Positions 25,254-35,355 are shown, counted from the first letter of the stretch. The stretch: 64,000 nucleotides of DNA from Calothrix sp. NIES-3974 (GCF_002368395.1 NZ_AP018254.1:4340001-4404000), one strand, 5' to 3'. Program-made: numbers and translations. Notes: generated from the letters alone by a model not told the origin.

Positions 25254-26228
25254 CTAATTCTGAAACAATATTTTGACACCAGAATCATTCAAAACCTTAC
25301 AGTTTAAATAATTAACAGCACCAATATTTTGACTATTTTGATCTGTATTCTTAAATAAAACTGTAAAAGCACCCGCACCCAATTGACTAAAGGGAAACAT
25401 ACGATAGCAAGGAACAGCAGACAAATGGGATTGAAATGCTTGTAAATGGGGAACATTTATAGCTTGAAAATTGGGAAAGCGTTCTAAAAACCACTCACAA
25501 ACTCCCTCATTCTCCTCCTGGGAATAGGTACATGTCATATATGCCAAATAACCTTGGGGTGTAACTAACTGAGCCGAATTAGCTAAAATTCTCTTTTGGC
25601 GATTAGCATTTTTATTAATAGTTGTTGGATGAAAACATCCTGGTACTTTCTCCCCTTTTGCCAATAAAGATTGTCCGGAACAAGGAGCATCTACAATCAC
25701 TAAATCACTGGAATTAACCAGATTTTCTGCCCAGAAACTTGAATCACGACTTACTACTGCCACAGGTTGAATTTGACAGCGTTTTAAATTAGCCATCAAC
25801 ATTCCAATTCGCTTACCAATCACCTCATTACTGACTAATAAATTAGCTTGTAAAAGAGTTTGGGCAAAAATCCCCTTACCTCCAGGTGCTGCACACATAT
25901 CAAAAATGCAATGAATCGGTTCAGAAATTACCTGCAAAACCGATGCAGCAAAAACTGACGAAAAATCCAAACAATAAAAATATCCTTGTTGATGAAAAGG
26001 ATGACTTCCTGGTTTAATTCCAGCTGCTATTCGCTCAATAAAATCAGGTTGCCAAGAAGTTGCTGGTAAGATTTCCCAATCCATATCCTGCGGTTTTTGC
26101 CGACACCAGAGAATACATGAACCAAAATCTTGAGGAGATAGTAAAGCATTGATAAATTTATCTTGTTCCTGCGGATTGCTGAATAGGCGACGAGCAAGTT
26201 TAATTAATAAATTGGAAACTGAGACCAT
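25254..26228 (-). CDS. NOL1/NOP2/Sun-family RNA (cytosine-5) methyltransferase
   Basis: An S-adenosylmethionine-dependent methyltransferase that makes m5C in rRNA or tRNA (RsmB/RsmF/Trm4-like). I choose the ATG at 26228 (MVSVSNLLIK); the frame remains open to another start at 26279. The SAM-binding motif is CAAPGGKG. The catalytic cysteines are Cys183 (VDAPCSGQ) and Cys233 (TCTYSQEEN), the pair that is diagnostic of the family. There is no fused N-terminal NusB domain, and the C-terminal extension is short. The substrate base is not decidable. It stands alone between repeat-containing gaps. Confidence 0.87.
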   Translation of the reverse strand: MVSVSNLLIKLARRLFSNPQEQDKFINALLSPQDFGSCILWCRQKPQDMDWEILPATSWQPDFIERIAAGIKPGSHPFHQQGYFYCLDFSSVFAASVLQVISEPIHCIFDMCAAPGGKGIFAQTLLQANLLVSNEVIGKRIGMLMANLKRCQIQPVAVVSRDSSFWAENLVNSSDLVIVDAPCSGQSLLAKGEKVPGCFHPTTINKNANRQKRILANSAQLVTPQGYLAYMTCTYSQEENEGVCEWFLERFPNFQAINVPHLQAFQSHLSAVPCYRMFPFSQLGAGAFTVLFKNTDQNSQNIGAVNYLNCKVLNDSGVKILFQN

Positions 26229-26682
26229 AATAATTGTAAAAATAAGATTACTTTTGCACAAAAATCCAACTTTATACATGATAATAATGCCATACAGTCT
26301 ATATTAAGACTTGCTAATTGTTATTATCTTGATTTAATCAGCTTCATCGGACCTATTATTGATTGTTTGACTTGGAAATCCCAGCTACCCAATTAGTTCT
26401 TGATAGTACAGAGAAAATATATTTATCTGCGAGACCAATCCATATTTCTGTAGCGACTGCTCACTACATGAATCACCAATCCCATTGCAACCCTCCAAAT
26501 TTATATACAGAACCCATCCAAAATCCAAAATCCATAAACGCGTTGGCGAAAGCCATGCCTTTAGGCTAGCGGATCGACCGAAGGGTAATCCAAAATTGTT
26601 TATACTAGTCCCAGAGATACAGAACCAATCCAAAATCTAAAATCCAAAATCCAAAATTGTTTGACCCAATACCAAGGGTATT
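26229..26682. other. Divergent gap with STRRs and a palindrome
   Basis: CCAAAATCC heptads lie at about 26517-26531. A palindromic block GCGAAAGCCATGCCTTTAGGCTAGCGG and a second heptad array follow. No gene is supported; an open frame on each strand at 26363-26633 is repeat-derived. Confidence 0.5.
26630..26657 (+). repeat. Heptad STRR (CCAAAAT type) before the DUF2157 gene
   Basis: Four heptads (CCAAAAT, CTAAAAT, CCAAAAT, CCAAAAT) end 25 bases before the start codon, much as in front of sppA. Confidence 0.85.
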
Positions 26683-28113
26683 ATGAAATTCGATGATTTT
26701 CGTCTCCAACTACGTCATGAAGTCCAAATTTGGCACGATGAAGGTATTATCAATACCATACAATACCAGCAATTAGCTACACGATATCAATTTGATTATT
26801 TGGACAATAATGGGGAGATAAAAATTAGTAATATCCATCCCATTCGTGATACAGCTAATCAGTGGTTAATCGCTCTAGGAGGTATTGCTATTGGTACGGG
26901 TGTGATTCTGTTTCTCACTGCTAGTTGGCATGAATTAGCACGGGGTTTCAAAGTCATTTTGTTATTAGGAATTTTGATTTTTATTAATTCATTTGGGTTT
27001 TTATTATGGCGTAAAGCCTTATTGTCTGGTTCTCGAAAGTTATCACGTAAACGTTTAATTGGACAGGGTTTAATTTTATTAGGTTTTCTCATACTGGGTA
27101 TAAATATAGTCGTTATTTCCCAGGAATTTAGTTTACAGTTGAGTTTAACGCAAATATATTTACTCTGGGCTGTTGGTGGATTAATGATGGCCTATAGCCT
27201 AGAGTTTGCTTGTTTAGCAAGTATCTCATTGATATTACTGGGTATTGCTTATTGGCAGCAAATTAATGGATTTTCAGAATTAATTAATCTCAATAGTTGG
27301 GATGCGATCGCAATCCAATATTTGCATTTACCAATATGGATTGTAGGTGTAACTCTTGCCTACATCTGTCGCTCCCGTTGGCTATTTGTCATTGCAGCCA
27401 TTTTATTTACTGTTATTTTTACCCTCAATTTTCAAAATATTTCTCTTCCAGCCCATTTAGAATCCCTCAAAGCCATACCAATATTTATTATTCCCCCAAT
27501 CCTCATCTGGACTTATAATGATGCTTTATTTTTCTCTCGGAATCTAAATTTATTTCCTGGTTTACAGAAAAAATTATCATTCTGGATCTTATTAATCTGG
27601 TTATATCTGTTCTCATGGCAATGGTTTTGGTTGGATTCACCTTTAGCAATTTTTAATACCTATTTTCGACCAATCCCATTAAATATTTTCCTGGGGATAG
27701 ATTTTTTAATTATCCTACTACTAATTAGCTGGCAATCATGGTTAATACTGCGTCATCAAAGAATAACAAATCACTGGAAAAATCTCCCAATACTTGGACT
27801 GATAATCATTGTTGGGTCAGTTCCAATTTGGCGTTATATCTCAGTGGAAATAGCAGTAACATTTTTTAATAGTTTATTAATGGGAATAGGTGTTGCATTA
27901 ATCGGATACGGAGGAACCTGGTCAAAACGCTTACCTTTTTGGAATGGCATTTTACTGCTGGGATTACAAATTATCAGTCGCGTTTGGGAATATACAGATA
28001 ATCTCTTCCTGATTTCCCTGAACTGGATTGGATGTGGTTTATTAATTAGCATTGCCGGAATTTGGTACGAAAACCGATGGCACAAACCAAAAATTTATGC
28101 GTCAGATTCCTAA
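26683..28113 (+). CDS. DUF2157-family membrane protein
   Basis: A 476-residue polytopic membrane protein. The cytosolic N-terminus (LRHEVQIWHDEGIINTIQY) and the first membrane pair after it (IALGGIAIGTGVILFLTASW) match DUF2157, in which a short helical domain asks for a 'W...G.I....' pattern and is followed by many membrane helices. I count about 12 hydrophobic segments. The function is unknown; DUF2157 genes are often followed by a GDYXXLXY-type gene, as here (next start 78 bases downstream). The ATG has a heptad array in its leader. Confidence 0.8.
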   Translation: MKFDDFRLQLRHEVQIWHDEGIINTIQYQQLATRYQFDYLDNNGEIKISNIHPIRDTANQWLIALGGIAIGTGVILFLTASWHELARGFKVILLLGILIFINSFGFLLWRKALLSGSRKLSRKRLIGQGLILLGFLILGINIVVISQEFSLQLSLTQIYLLWAVGGLMMAYSLEFACLASISLILLGIAYWQQINGFSELINLNSWDAIAIQYLHLPIWIVGVTLAYICRSRWLFVIAAILFTVIFTLNFQNISLPAHLESLKAIPIFIIPPILIWTYNDALFFSRNLNLFPGLQKKLSFWILLIWLYLFSWQWFWLDSPLAIFNTYFRPIPLNIFLGIDFLIILLLISWQSWLILRHQRITNHWKNLPILGLIIIVGSVPIWRYISVEIAVTFFNSLLMGIGVALIGYGGTWSKRLPFWNGILLLGLQIISRVWEYTDNLFLISLNWIGCGLLISIAGIWYENRWHKPKIYASDS

Positions 28114-28190
28114 AATATGGAAACAAACCCCGTCTAGCACCTTATTCCTGCTTCTTTGAACATAATCCTAAATCTACGCTCCTCAATCGG

Positions 28191-28883
28191 ATGGCCGTAA
28201 ATCCCTATCAACACACCAAAGCTCATGCTATTCCCCAGACCCCATCTCAAGTCAACAAAAAACGATCTTCAAATTGGTCTCTATGGCGTTTGACTATTCC
28301 CCTGGGTCTACAAACTGGTTTATTATTGTTGCTAACTACACCTCATCTATACATCCAGTTAGTGGGAAACCCAATAACTCTCCATACAGACCCAATTGAC
28401 CCCTACGATTGGTTACAAGCTCATTCCCTTAGTCTCAACTTACCAATATCCCGTGTGGAAACGCTCCATAAATTACCCGGTTGGCAAGAACTAACTCGTC
28501 AATATCCAGGTAGCGACCCAAAATACTATCCTCTACGGGAAGGAACCCGAATTTACCTTACTCTCCAAAAATCCCCAACCCCTGGGTCAAACACCTCTAA
28601 CCGACCTTGGAAACCCATTGCCATTAGCAGTAACTACCCGGAGCGTCTTGCTCCCCATCAAATAGCCTTGAAGGGCTATTATCAACATGGAATCATCAAC
28701 TATGGCATGGAAAATTATCCCATACCAACCGTGTTACGACGGCAAGCACAATTGGAATCACCATTATCACACAACATGCGAGCTAGCCAATCCCAACCCA
28801 TATTAATCACCATTAAAGTCGATCCCCAGGGAAACGCCATACCGATGGAAATGAAAATTGGCGATCGCATTTACAAATTTTAA
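28191..28883 (+). CDS. GDYXXLXY-type membrane-anchored protein (motif degraded)
   Basis: The ATG at 28191 gives 230 residues; the frame is open further upstream, overlapping the DUF2157 gene, but that part is not conserved-looking. One membrane helix (RLTIPLGLQTGLLLLLTTPH) is followed by a periplasmic-side domain with TDPIDPYDWLQAHSLSLNLP. This lines up with the family's 'PxDPRDLFRGDYVxLxY' region, but the GDY is replaced by AHS. The family is known only as the partner of DUF2157 proteins; the function is unknown. It is probably co-transcribed with the preceding gene. Confidence 0.65.
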   Translation: MAVNPYQHTKAHAIPQTPSQVNKKRSSNWSLWRLTIPLGLQTGLLLLLTTPHLYIQLVGNPITLHTDPIDPYDWLQAHSLSLNLPISRVETLHKLPGWQELTRQYPGSDPKYYPLREGTRIYLTLQKSPTPGSNTSNRPWKPIAISSNYPERLAPHQIALKGYYQHGIINYGMENYPIPTVLRRQAQLESPLSHNMRASQSQPILITIKVDPQGNAIPMEMKIGDRIYKF

Positions 28884-29143
28884 TCTCGATTGCAAAAATC
28901 AGATAAAAAAGGTGGGTATAATGCCCACCATATCTTTACATTATCAATCAACTAATACAGCGTGGATGGCGATCGCAGAAATTTTCCCTCGTACCCATGC
29001 TCCCCGTGGGTGCAGAACCTACGAGGTTCCGACCTCGTGAATGAAGGGCAGTATAGCTGACTAAGTAACCACCCAGAGCGTAGTCACTAGATAGATAAAA
29101 GCTCTGACTAAATTAACACTCGGTTTATTTCCACAAACCTGTA

Positions 29144-29923
29144 CTAGTACAACTTTGGTTTGCGATCGCGGAAATTTGCTACGAAATTTTCAGTTTTACC
29201 AGCTAAACGACAATTTTTCAGCCATAAACCCATCCCAACCACAGTCAAAGCAGCAATCGATAAAGATGGTTCTGGAACTTTTTTATTGATTGGTTCTGGT
29301 GTAATTGTTCGTTTTAGTGGTTCATATTCATACACAACTTTCAGCTTTGCTCCAGCAAAGGTTTGAAAACCAGCTAGTAAATTGCCTGCACCTGTTGCTT
29401 GAGATTTACCATCACCAAAAACAGGTAAATTAATATCCCCTAAACCAATCAAAAAATCAAATCCATCATTTAAAATCAACTGCTCCGTCTTCGTATTTCT
29501 TAAACCAGTAAAGGTTTTGACAGAGCTACCAATAAAATCTAAATCCCCATCTCCCGCTAAAAAATTCTCCGAAACACTAGCAGCAGGTAAAACAGCTAAT
29601 AACTCTCTCCCATCTGGATAACGGACACTCACATCCGCACCTAAACTTGCCGTAATAAATGCTGCTGCGGCATCTCCATTTTCAATTTTTACTGAACCTT
29701 CCACTTCACCAGTAAGGCTAAATAAAACACTTTTTAAACTTCCCAAATCCGGATTGAAAAGAGGAAAACTCACAAATTGATTCCTCAACTGTGTCCTTTG
29801 TAGAGGAATATAATCTTGATAACTTAATGTCTTCAAACTAGAAGCATTTGCCATCGAAATTGGAGCAAAAGACCCAATCGCCATGAATATCACAGCTTTG
29901 AATATCGACATCTGGTAATGCAT
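29144..29923 (-). CDS. PEP-CTERM-anchored secreted protein (choice-of-anchor E-like)
   Basis: A 259-residue exported protein. An N-terminal signal peptide (IFKAVIFMAIGSFAPISMANA) precedes a beta-rich domain (LPLF-type FPLFNPDLGSLKSVLFSLTG, typical of choice-of-anchor proteins). The C-terminus has the sorting signal: VPEP, a hydrophobic stretch (SLSIAALTVVGMGLWLK) and a basic tail. PEP-CTERM proteins are handled by exosortase and end at the cell surface or in exopolysaccharide. The basic tail is longer than usual (about 28 residues). There is no exosortase in the window. The role is unknown. Confidence 0.75.
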   Translation of the reverse strand: MHYQMSIFKAVIFMAIGSFAPISMANASSLKTLSYQDYIPLQRTQLRNQFVSFPLFNPDLGSLKSVLFSLTGEVEGSVKIENGDAAAAFITASLGADVSVRYPDGRELLAVLPAASVSENFLAGDGDLDFIGSSVKTFTGLRNTKTEQLILNDGFDFLIGLGDINLPVFGDGKSQATGAGNLLAGFQTFAGAKLKVVYEYEPLKRTITPEPINKKVPEPSLSIAALTVVGMGLWLKNCRLAGKTENFVANFRDRKPKLY

Positions 29924-30773
29924 ACGTAATTCCCTATTTTCGGTAAATACTGCCCGGTACTTCTCTGTAGATAAAATTAATCATCCCTTAGCAGCCTATA
30001 GCAATTTCCTCTACCTAGGCAATAATACGTAAGCAGCTTAATGAAATCTTGATTAAATATTCCTGTAATTCCCGAAAATAAGTAATTATTTAAAGTTATC
30101 AGTAAATCCAGATGAAAATCTTATTGAAATTGTATAAAAACAAGGGTATTTTTTCTGACTTTTACCTTAAACTCATTCCAACTCATTAATTGCCAAAAAT
30201 TCAACTTATCCCATAAAAACTAGATGAAAGCTTCATCAAGATTCAATAAATCCAAGGGTACATCCCAGCTTTTATTGTTAGATCAAAGAATAATTTTGTC
30301 ATTGCATTGAAAGTACGACCTTTAGCAATCGATGGACTCATTCTAAGTGATGGATTTTGCGATTGGTTCGTTGCAATAGCAATGACAAAATATGTTTTTA
30401 CATATTTGGGATACTCCCTAAACCCAATCTCCAACGAAAACCGTAATTAATCAGTTGTCATCATGAGACTTGATCCTCATCAAGAACCTGCATCGCCATC
30501 TACAAAATTACGAAAACACCAGTCTGAATTCTGGGGGAGGTTTAAAATTACCAAAATCCGTTTTGTCAGGATATAGCAATCAGTTTGTCGTATGAGGGAA
30601 GATAGAAACAATTCCCATTTGGGTAATACTCACGATCAAAGCCTAATCCCCATTATCAAAAATTAAGCAACAGACAGAATCAACGAAATCATATCCATAT
30701 CTAGCTTTTCCAATTACCTAGGCACAAGTTCCCTACCACAGACTAGTACGTAGCTTGCTTCCCGTAGGCTATT
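29924..30773. other. Long gap without a supported gene
   Basis: About 850 A/T-rich bases. An open frame on the minus strand (30243-30434) has no recognisable family and was not called. Bases 30700-30773 contain a fragment of a GTAGCTTGC...GTAGGCTA palindrome. No RNA gene was recognised. Confidence 0.45.
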
Positions 30774-30821
30774 ACGAACTACGAACTACGAATTACGAAT
30801 TACGAATTACAAACTACGAAC
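30774..30821 (+). repeat. Heptad STRR (ACGAATT type) ending at a start codon
   Basis: Seven uninterrupted heptads (ACGAACT twice, ACGAATT three times, ACAAACT, ACGAAC) run straight into the ATG at 30822, so the array occupies the whole ribosome-binding site region. Confidence 0.9.
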
Positions 30822-31157
30822 ATGAAATATTTCTTTTTATCAGAAGGTTGGACAATAGGTCGAGTATGGGCTTCCGAAGGGCTTTGGCAAGTAACAGCAT
30901 GGCGGAGACAACCAGAAATCAACCGCATGAATATCTGCCTGATCGAGAAAGATGAGGTGCTATGGCTATACAACGTTGAAGACACAATTCTTACCATCGA
31001 GGTGAAACCCACACCCTCCGCTAAAATCAACACAGAAGCCAATCCCATTGGTAACGTCGTCTTAAAACGACTGATGAATGCGGAACAAGTCCTCGAACGT
31101 TTAGCAAGCGCGCAGACCCAGTGTTCCCTATCCAACCCCCAAGCAGTAACCTTGTAA
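30822..31157 (+). CDS. Small conserved-looking protein upstream of psbB, unknown function
   Basis: A 111-residue soluble protein that I do not assign to a named family. It has a compact, non-repetitive sequence (KYFFLSEGWTIGRVW, AWRRQPEINRMNICLIEKDE, LWLYNVEDTILTIEVKPT, VVLKRLMNAEQVLERL) with alternating strands and a C-terminal helix, which reads as a real folded domain. From memory, similar small proteins exist in other cyanobacteria. No Shine-Dalgarno is present because a heptad array abuts the ATG. psbB lies 490 bases downstream on the same strand. Confidence 0.7.
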   Translation: MKYFFLSEGWTIGRVWASEGLWQVTAWRRQPEINRMNICLIEKDEVLWLYNVEDTILTIEVKPTPSAKINTEANPIGNVVLKRLMNAEQVLERLASAQTQCSLSNPQAVTL

Positions 31158-31647
31158 CAATTCTTAACTAAATTGTCAGACTTGTATTTTTGCTTGATTA
31201 TCGCGCCAAGCGTTTTTGTGTAAATGGTTTAACCGCTTGCAAACAAATAGGTTATATAGTTACACTTTTTAAAACATTCTCATAAATCGCTTTTCACTTT
31301 CAACGTGGAAAAAATTACCCTGGGTAGTTTGAATCCGCTATGGAGTGTCCGCGTTTTCTGAAATAATAAAGAAGATTACAATCGGCATCCTAGTCGGCCA
31401 GCCCGTAAACACTTGGGGGAAGAAAACGACAACCAAGGAGTTGTTAAAACCTCTTTCCAGTGCGGTCATAGGCAAAACTTGGGGTAAAAACCCATGTCCC
31501 AGACCGGGGTAGCAAAAATCCTCCGTCTTCTGAATATTCAAAAGGCGAAGGTAGTGTCAAGTGGTTTTTTGCAAGTGCAAACACTCGTCATAACTAAAAA
31601 TAAGAAAATTGCTCTGTAAACAAACTCATCGAGGAGGAGCGTAGTCG
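31158..31647 (+). promoter_or_regulatory. Long upstream region of psbB with a strong ribosome-binding site
   Basis: The 490 bases hold no gene. A possible promoter lies at about 31237-31262 (CTTGCAAACAAATAGG, then TTATAT), which would give a leader of nearly 400 bases. GAGGAGGAG at 31631-31639 is an ideal Shine-Dalgarno 8 bases before the psbB ATG. Short hairpins such as TGGGGTAAAAACCCA (near 31480) could structure the leader. Confidence 0.45.
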
Positions 31648-33177
31648 ATGGGACTACCTTGGTATCGCGTACATACAGTCGTCCTGAATGATCCAGGGCG
31701 GCTGATTTCTGTACACTTAATGCATACAGCCCTAGTAGCTGGTTGGGCTGGTTCAATGGCACTATACGAACTAGCAATCTACGACCCCAGCGACCCTGTT
31801 TTAAACCCGATGTGGCGGCAAGGTATGTTCGTCTTGCCATTTATGGCTCGCTTGGGTGTTGTTGGTTCCTGGGGTGGTTGGAACGTCATTGGCGACCCCA
31901 ATTATAGCCCTGGCTTCTGGTCATTTGAAGGTGTTGCAGCTGCACACATTATTCTTTCTGGTTTATTGTTCCTAGCTGCGGTTTGGCACTGGGTTTACTG
32001 GGATTTGGAACTCTTCACCGATCCTCGTACAGGAGAACCAGCTTTAGACTTACCCAAAATGTTTGGGATTCACCTATTCCTGTCTGGCTTACTCTGCTTT
32101 GGATTTGGTGCATTCCATTTAACCGGTTTATTTGGTCCAGGGATGTGGGTATCTGATGCCTACGGATTAACAGGGCACATAGAACCTGTAGCTCCAGAAT
32201 GGGGTGCTGCTGGTTTTAACCCATTCAATCCTGGAGGTGTTGTCGCTCACCACATTGCTGCTGGTATTGTTGGTATTATCGCTGGTCTATTCCACCTCAC
32301 TGTCCGTCCTCCAGAAAGGCTTTACAAAGCCCTACGGATGGGTAACATTGAAACCGTACTTTCCAGTAGTATTGCGGCGGTGTTCTTTGCTGCCTTCGTT
32401 GTTGCGGGTACGATGTGGTATGGAAATGCGACCACTCCCATTGAGCTATTTGGACCGACTCGCTATCAGTGGGATCAGGGCTATTTCCGCCAAGAAATTG
32501 AGCGCCGTGTCCAAAATAGTCTTGCCGATGGTGCAAGTTTAGAACAGGCATGGTCAGCAATACCAGAGAAACTGGCGTTCTATGACTACGTTGGTAATAG
32601 CCCAGCCAAAGGCGGTTTGTTCCGTGTGGGTCCAATGGTCAAGGGTGACGGTATTGCCCAATCTTGGCAAGGACATGCGGTATTTACAGATGCGGCTGGT
32701 CGTGAGTTAACCGTTCGTCGTCTGCCCAACTTCTTTGAAACCTTCCCCGTAATCTTGACGGATAGTGATGGTGTAGTTCGTGCGGATATTCCTTTCCGTC
32801 GGGCTGAATCCAAGAGCAGTTTTGAACAAGCAGGAGTTACCGTTAGCTTCTACGGTGGTGACCTCAATGGTAAGAAATTTACCGACCCTGCGGAAGTGAA
32901 AAAATGGGCACGTAAGGCTCAAGGTGGAGAAATCTTTGATTTCGATATTGAAACCTTGAATTCTGACGGTGTATTCCGTACCAGTCCTCGTGGTTGGTTC
33001 ACCTTTGGTCATGCAGTGTTTGCCCTATTGTTCTTCTTTGGTCACATTTGGCATGGTGCGCGGACTATTTACCGTGACGTATTTGCTGGTGTGGAAGCCG
33101 ATATGGAAGAGCAAGTCGAATGGGGACGCTTCCAGAAAGTGGGTGACAAAACAACTCGTCGTAAAGAAGCTGTATAG
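31648..33177 (+). CDS. psbB: Photosystem II chlorophyll-binding core antenna CP47
   Basis: The inner antenna of photosystem II, which binds chlorophyll a and beta-carotene in the thylakoid membrane and passes excitation to the D1/D2 reaction centre. The 509 residues start with the hallmark [18 protein letters not shown]. Six membrane helices carry the chlorophyll-ligating histidines (for example [85 protein letters not shown]). A large lumenal loop lies between helices 5 and 6 (about 255-450). Length and ends are canonical. psbT follows after 125 bases. Confidence 0.99.
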   Translation: MGLPWYRVHTVVLNDPGRLISVHLMHTALVAGWAGSMALYELAIYDPSDPVLNPMWRQGMFVLPFMARLGVVGSWGGWNVIGDPNYSPGFWSFEGVAAAHIILSGLLFLAAVWHWVYWDLELFTDPRTGEPALDLPKMFGIHLFLSGLLCFGFGAFHLTGLFGPGMWVSDAYGLTGHIEPVAPEWGAAGFNPFNPGGVVAHHIAAGIVGIIAGLFHLTVRPPERLYKALRMGNIETVLSSSIAAVFFAAFVVAGTMWYGNATTPIELFGPTRYQWDQGYFRQEIERRVQNSLADGASLEQAWSAIPEKLAFYDYVGNSPAKGGLFRVGPMVKGDGIAQSWQGHAVFTDAAGRELTVRRLPNFFETFPVILTDSDGVVRADIPFRRAESKSSFEQAGVTVSFYGGDLNGKKFTDPAEVKKWARKAQGGEIFDFDIETLNSDGVFRTSPRGWFTFGHAVFALLFFFGHIWHGARTIYRDVFAGVEADMEEQVEWGRFQKVGDKTTRRKEAV

Positions 33178-33302
33178 TTCAGCAGTTTGTGGTTGCTAGT
33201 GGTGTTTGGATGTTTCCATTGCTGCGTGCAACCGCTTTCTTGGCTGGAACTGAAGATGATTGGTTTTGAGACAGAAAAACTTGTAATTTGGAAGTTTGTG
33301 CT

Positions 33303-33407
33303 ATGGAAAGCATTGCTTACGTATTGATTTTTGCTGTGACACTGGGGATTCTCTTTTTTGCGATCGCATTCCGTGAGCCTCCCCGAATTCAGAAGAAAGA
33401 AAAATAA
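33303..33407 (+). CDS. psbT: Photosystem II protein T
   Basis: A 34-residue single-helix subunit at the photosystem II dimer interface. It reads [16 protein letters not shown], then [18 protein letters not shown]. The hydrophobic helix spans residues 3-23 and is followed by the conserved FREPPR motif. The psbB-psbT order is conserved in cyanobacteria and chloroplasts. It ends before a strong hairpin terminator. Confidence 0.97.
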
Positions 33408-33489
33408 ATGGCGATTTACTAAAAATCGCTCTCAAATCGGGCGTTAAGTATGATCTAAAGTCCAAATTTTTTCATATTTTGCGTTAAAG

Positions 33490-33520
33490 CACTGTTACAC
33501 AAAAAGTAACAGTGATTTTT
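33490..33520 (+). terminator. Terminator after psbB-psbT
   Basis: CACTGTTAC (33490-33498) and GTAACAGTG (33506-33514) form a perfect 9-bp stem with loop ACAAAAA, followed by ATTTTT. Confidence 0.75.
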
Positions 33521-33797
33521 CGTGTCAATGTTTAAAATTATTGCTATTCACGGAAAAAAGCCTATAATCGCCAGTTAATTCCCATTTAAATCAAAAACAT
33601 CCCGAATATCAGCCTATGTCAGATATGAAGCACTTGCAAAATCTGATATAATCTAGTATTTGGAAGTTAATGCAAAACCGCATTAGGTTTTCTGCGCTAG
33701 GATGAAACGAAAATGTAGGTGTAGAAAGCGCTTGCATGTACATCGCTAGGAGGCAAAACCACAACCGAGACTAAGAAAACACCAGGAAAACATTAGC
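33521..33797 (+). promoter_or_regulatory. Upstream region of rpsA with candidate -10 boxes
   Basis: CCTATAATCG near 33560 and TATAAT at 33647-33652 are candidate -10 boxes; neither has a convincing -35 at proper spacing. No gene is seen between psbT and rpsA. Confidence 0.35.
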
Positions 33798-34811
33798 ATG
33801 GTCAATCAGAAAACAACAGCTGAAATTGGATTTACTCACGAAGACTTCGCCGCCCTATTAGATAAGTACGATTATCATTTCAGTCCCGGAGACATAGTAG
33901 CCGGAACCGTTTTCAGTATTGAGCCTCGTGGTGCTCTGATTGACATTGGTGCTAAAACCGCAGCATATATACCTATACAAGAAATGTCGATAAACCGGGT
34001 TGATGCCCCGGAAGAAGTTTTACAATCGAACGAAACCCGCGAATTTTTTATTCTCACTGATGAAAATGAAGATGGTCAATTAACCTTATCAATTCGTCGG
34101 ATCGAATACATGCGTGCGTGGGAACGCGTCCGTCAGTTACAAGCGGAAGATGCAACAGTTCGTTCGGCAGTATTTGCCACAAACCGAGGTGGTGCTTTAG
34201 TTCGCATTGAAGGATTACGCGGTTTTATCCCCGGTTCTCATATCAGCACGCGCAAACCCAAAGAAGAATTGGTTAACGAGGAACTACCACTGAAGTTCCT
34301 CGAAGTCGATGAAGAACGTAACCGCTTGGTATTGTCTCATCGTCGGGCTTTGGTGGAACGGAAGATGAATCGTCTGGAAGTTGGGGAGGTGGTCATCGGA
34401 ACGGTTCGAGGAATCAAGCCCTATGGTGCGTTTATCGACATCGGTGGAGTTAGCGGTTTGTTGCACATCTCAGAAATTTCCCACGAACACATCGATACAC
34501 CCCACAGTGTATTTAATGTTAACGACGAAGTTAAGGTCATGATTATTGACTTGGATGCGGAACGGGGACGGATTTCTCTCTCAACCAAGCAACTTGAACC
34601 CGAACCGGGTGACATGATTAAAAATCGCGATTTAGTATACGATAAAGCCGAAGAAATGGCTGCCAAATATCGGGAACAACTGCTAGCGAAACAAGAAGGC
34701 GTTCTTCCCTCTATGGAACTTCCGGTCGTTGAAGAACCTGCTGTGGAGGAAATTCCCCCAGCGATTGAAGAGGAAATTATTGAAGAGGAAGTTACTGCAA
34801 CTGAAGATTAA
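33798..34811 (+). CDS. rpsA: 30S ribosomal protein S1 (cyanobacterial three-S1-domain form)
   Basis: Binds mRNA to the small subunit during initiation. The 337 residues carry three S1 domains: residues 30-67 (PGDIVAGTVFSIEPRGALID), about 118-152 (diverged), and about 190-260 (VGEVVIGTVRGIKPYGAFID, then SGLLHISEIS). This is the short cyanobacterial/chloroplast type rather than the six-domain E. coli form. The acidic C-terminus (EEIPPAIEEEIIEEEV) is typical. A perfect terminator follows the gene. Confidence 0.95.
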   Translation: MVNQKTTAEIGFTHEDFAALLDKYDYHFSPGDIVAGTVFSIEPRGALIDIGAKTAAYIPIQEMSINRVDAPEEVLQSNETREFFILTDENEDGQLTLSIRRIEYMRAWERVRQLQAEDATVRSAVFATNRGGALVRIEGLRGFIPGSHISTRKPKEELVNEELPLKFLEVDEERNRLVLSHRRALVERKMNRLEVGEVVIGTVRGIKPYGAFIDIGGVSGLLHISEISHEHIDTPHSVFNVNDEVKVMIIDLDAERGRISLSTKQLEPEPGDMIKNRDLVYDKAEEMAAKYREQLLAKQEGVLPSMELPVVEEPAVEEIPPAIEEEIIEEEVTATED

Positions 34812-34837
34812 TCTGTCTGTCAATTGCTTGTTAGTTC

Positions 34838-34877
34838 AAAAGGGTTCAGTTATGTTTAACTGAACCCTTTTATTTTA
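34838..34877 (+). terminator. Strong terminator after rpsA
   Basis: AAAAGGGTTCAGTTA and TAACTGAACCCTTTT form a perfect 15-bp stem with loop TGTT (34838-34871), then ATTTTA. It reads as a terminator on both strands. Confidence 0.9.
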
Positions 34878-35049
34878 GGGGTTATTTGGGAGGATTTTTG
34901 TTTTTGACAAGTTACTGTCAATGATAGTACTATCGGTGGTTGCGACTAAAGGGAAGCAATCTCATCATCACCAAAATACCACAACAAAAGACAAGCAGGG
35001 ATACCTGTTCCACAATCGAAAATTGGATAATTATTAAATTGGATTACCC

Positions 35050-35355
35050 TTATTCTTCGACTTCGTGGATGGCAAATTTATGAAGCGGTAAGCTAATAAT
35101 ACAGGAAAAAGTCAGAAAATAGGATAGAGCAGTGGTGATTTTTAAGGTGGTGATAACTGATTCGATGTCGGTATGAATTAACTTTTGTGCGCCAAAAGCA
35201 AAACAGTAAATTAACCAATACGAAAAACTCATTTGAAACAAAATTCTCTCGGTTTCTCGCATTTCGTCGTCAAAAGGTTTATATTTTGTGAGGAGTGATA
35301 AACCTATAATCGATGCAACAAAAGACACCATAACTGTAAAATCATGGCAGCACAT
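35050..35355 (-). CDS. Small membrane protein, unknown
   Basis: 101 residues with three hydrophobic stretches (FTVMVSFVASIIGLSLL, FQMSFSYWLIYCFAFGA, TTALSYFLTFSCIISLPL) and polar linkers; the frame is clean and on the minus strand between rpsA and gatA. I recognise no family. A later start at 35331 is possible. It could be a real small membrane protein; the evidence is composition and open frame only. Confidence 0.5.
   Translation of the reverse strand: MCCHDFTVMVSFVASIIGLSLLTKYKPFDDEMRETERILFQMSFSYWLIYCFAFGAQKLIHTDIESVITTLKITTALSYFLTFSCIISLPLHKFAIHEVEE

Noticed and set aside
30243-30434. 63-codon minus-strand frame
   Set aside because: The sequence hints at protein character (SPSIAKGRTFNAMTKLFFD) but I could match it to nothing; chance or an old fragment is as likely.
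33408-33797. Expected nrdR between psbT and rpsA
   Set aside because: Some cyanobacteria are said to carry it there, but no such frame exists here; since I recall the arrangement only loosely, I do not report its absence as a finding.
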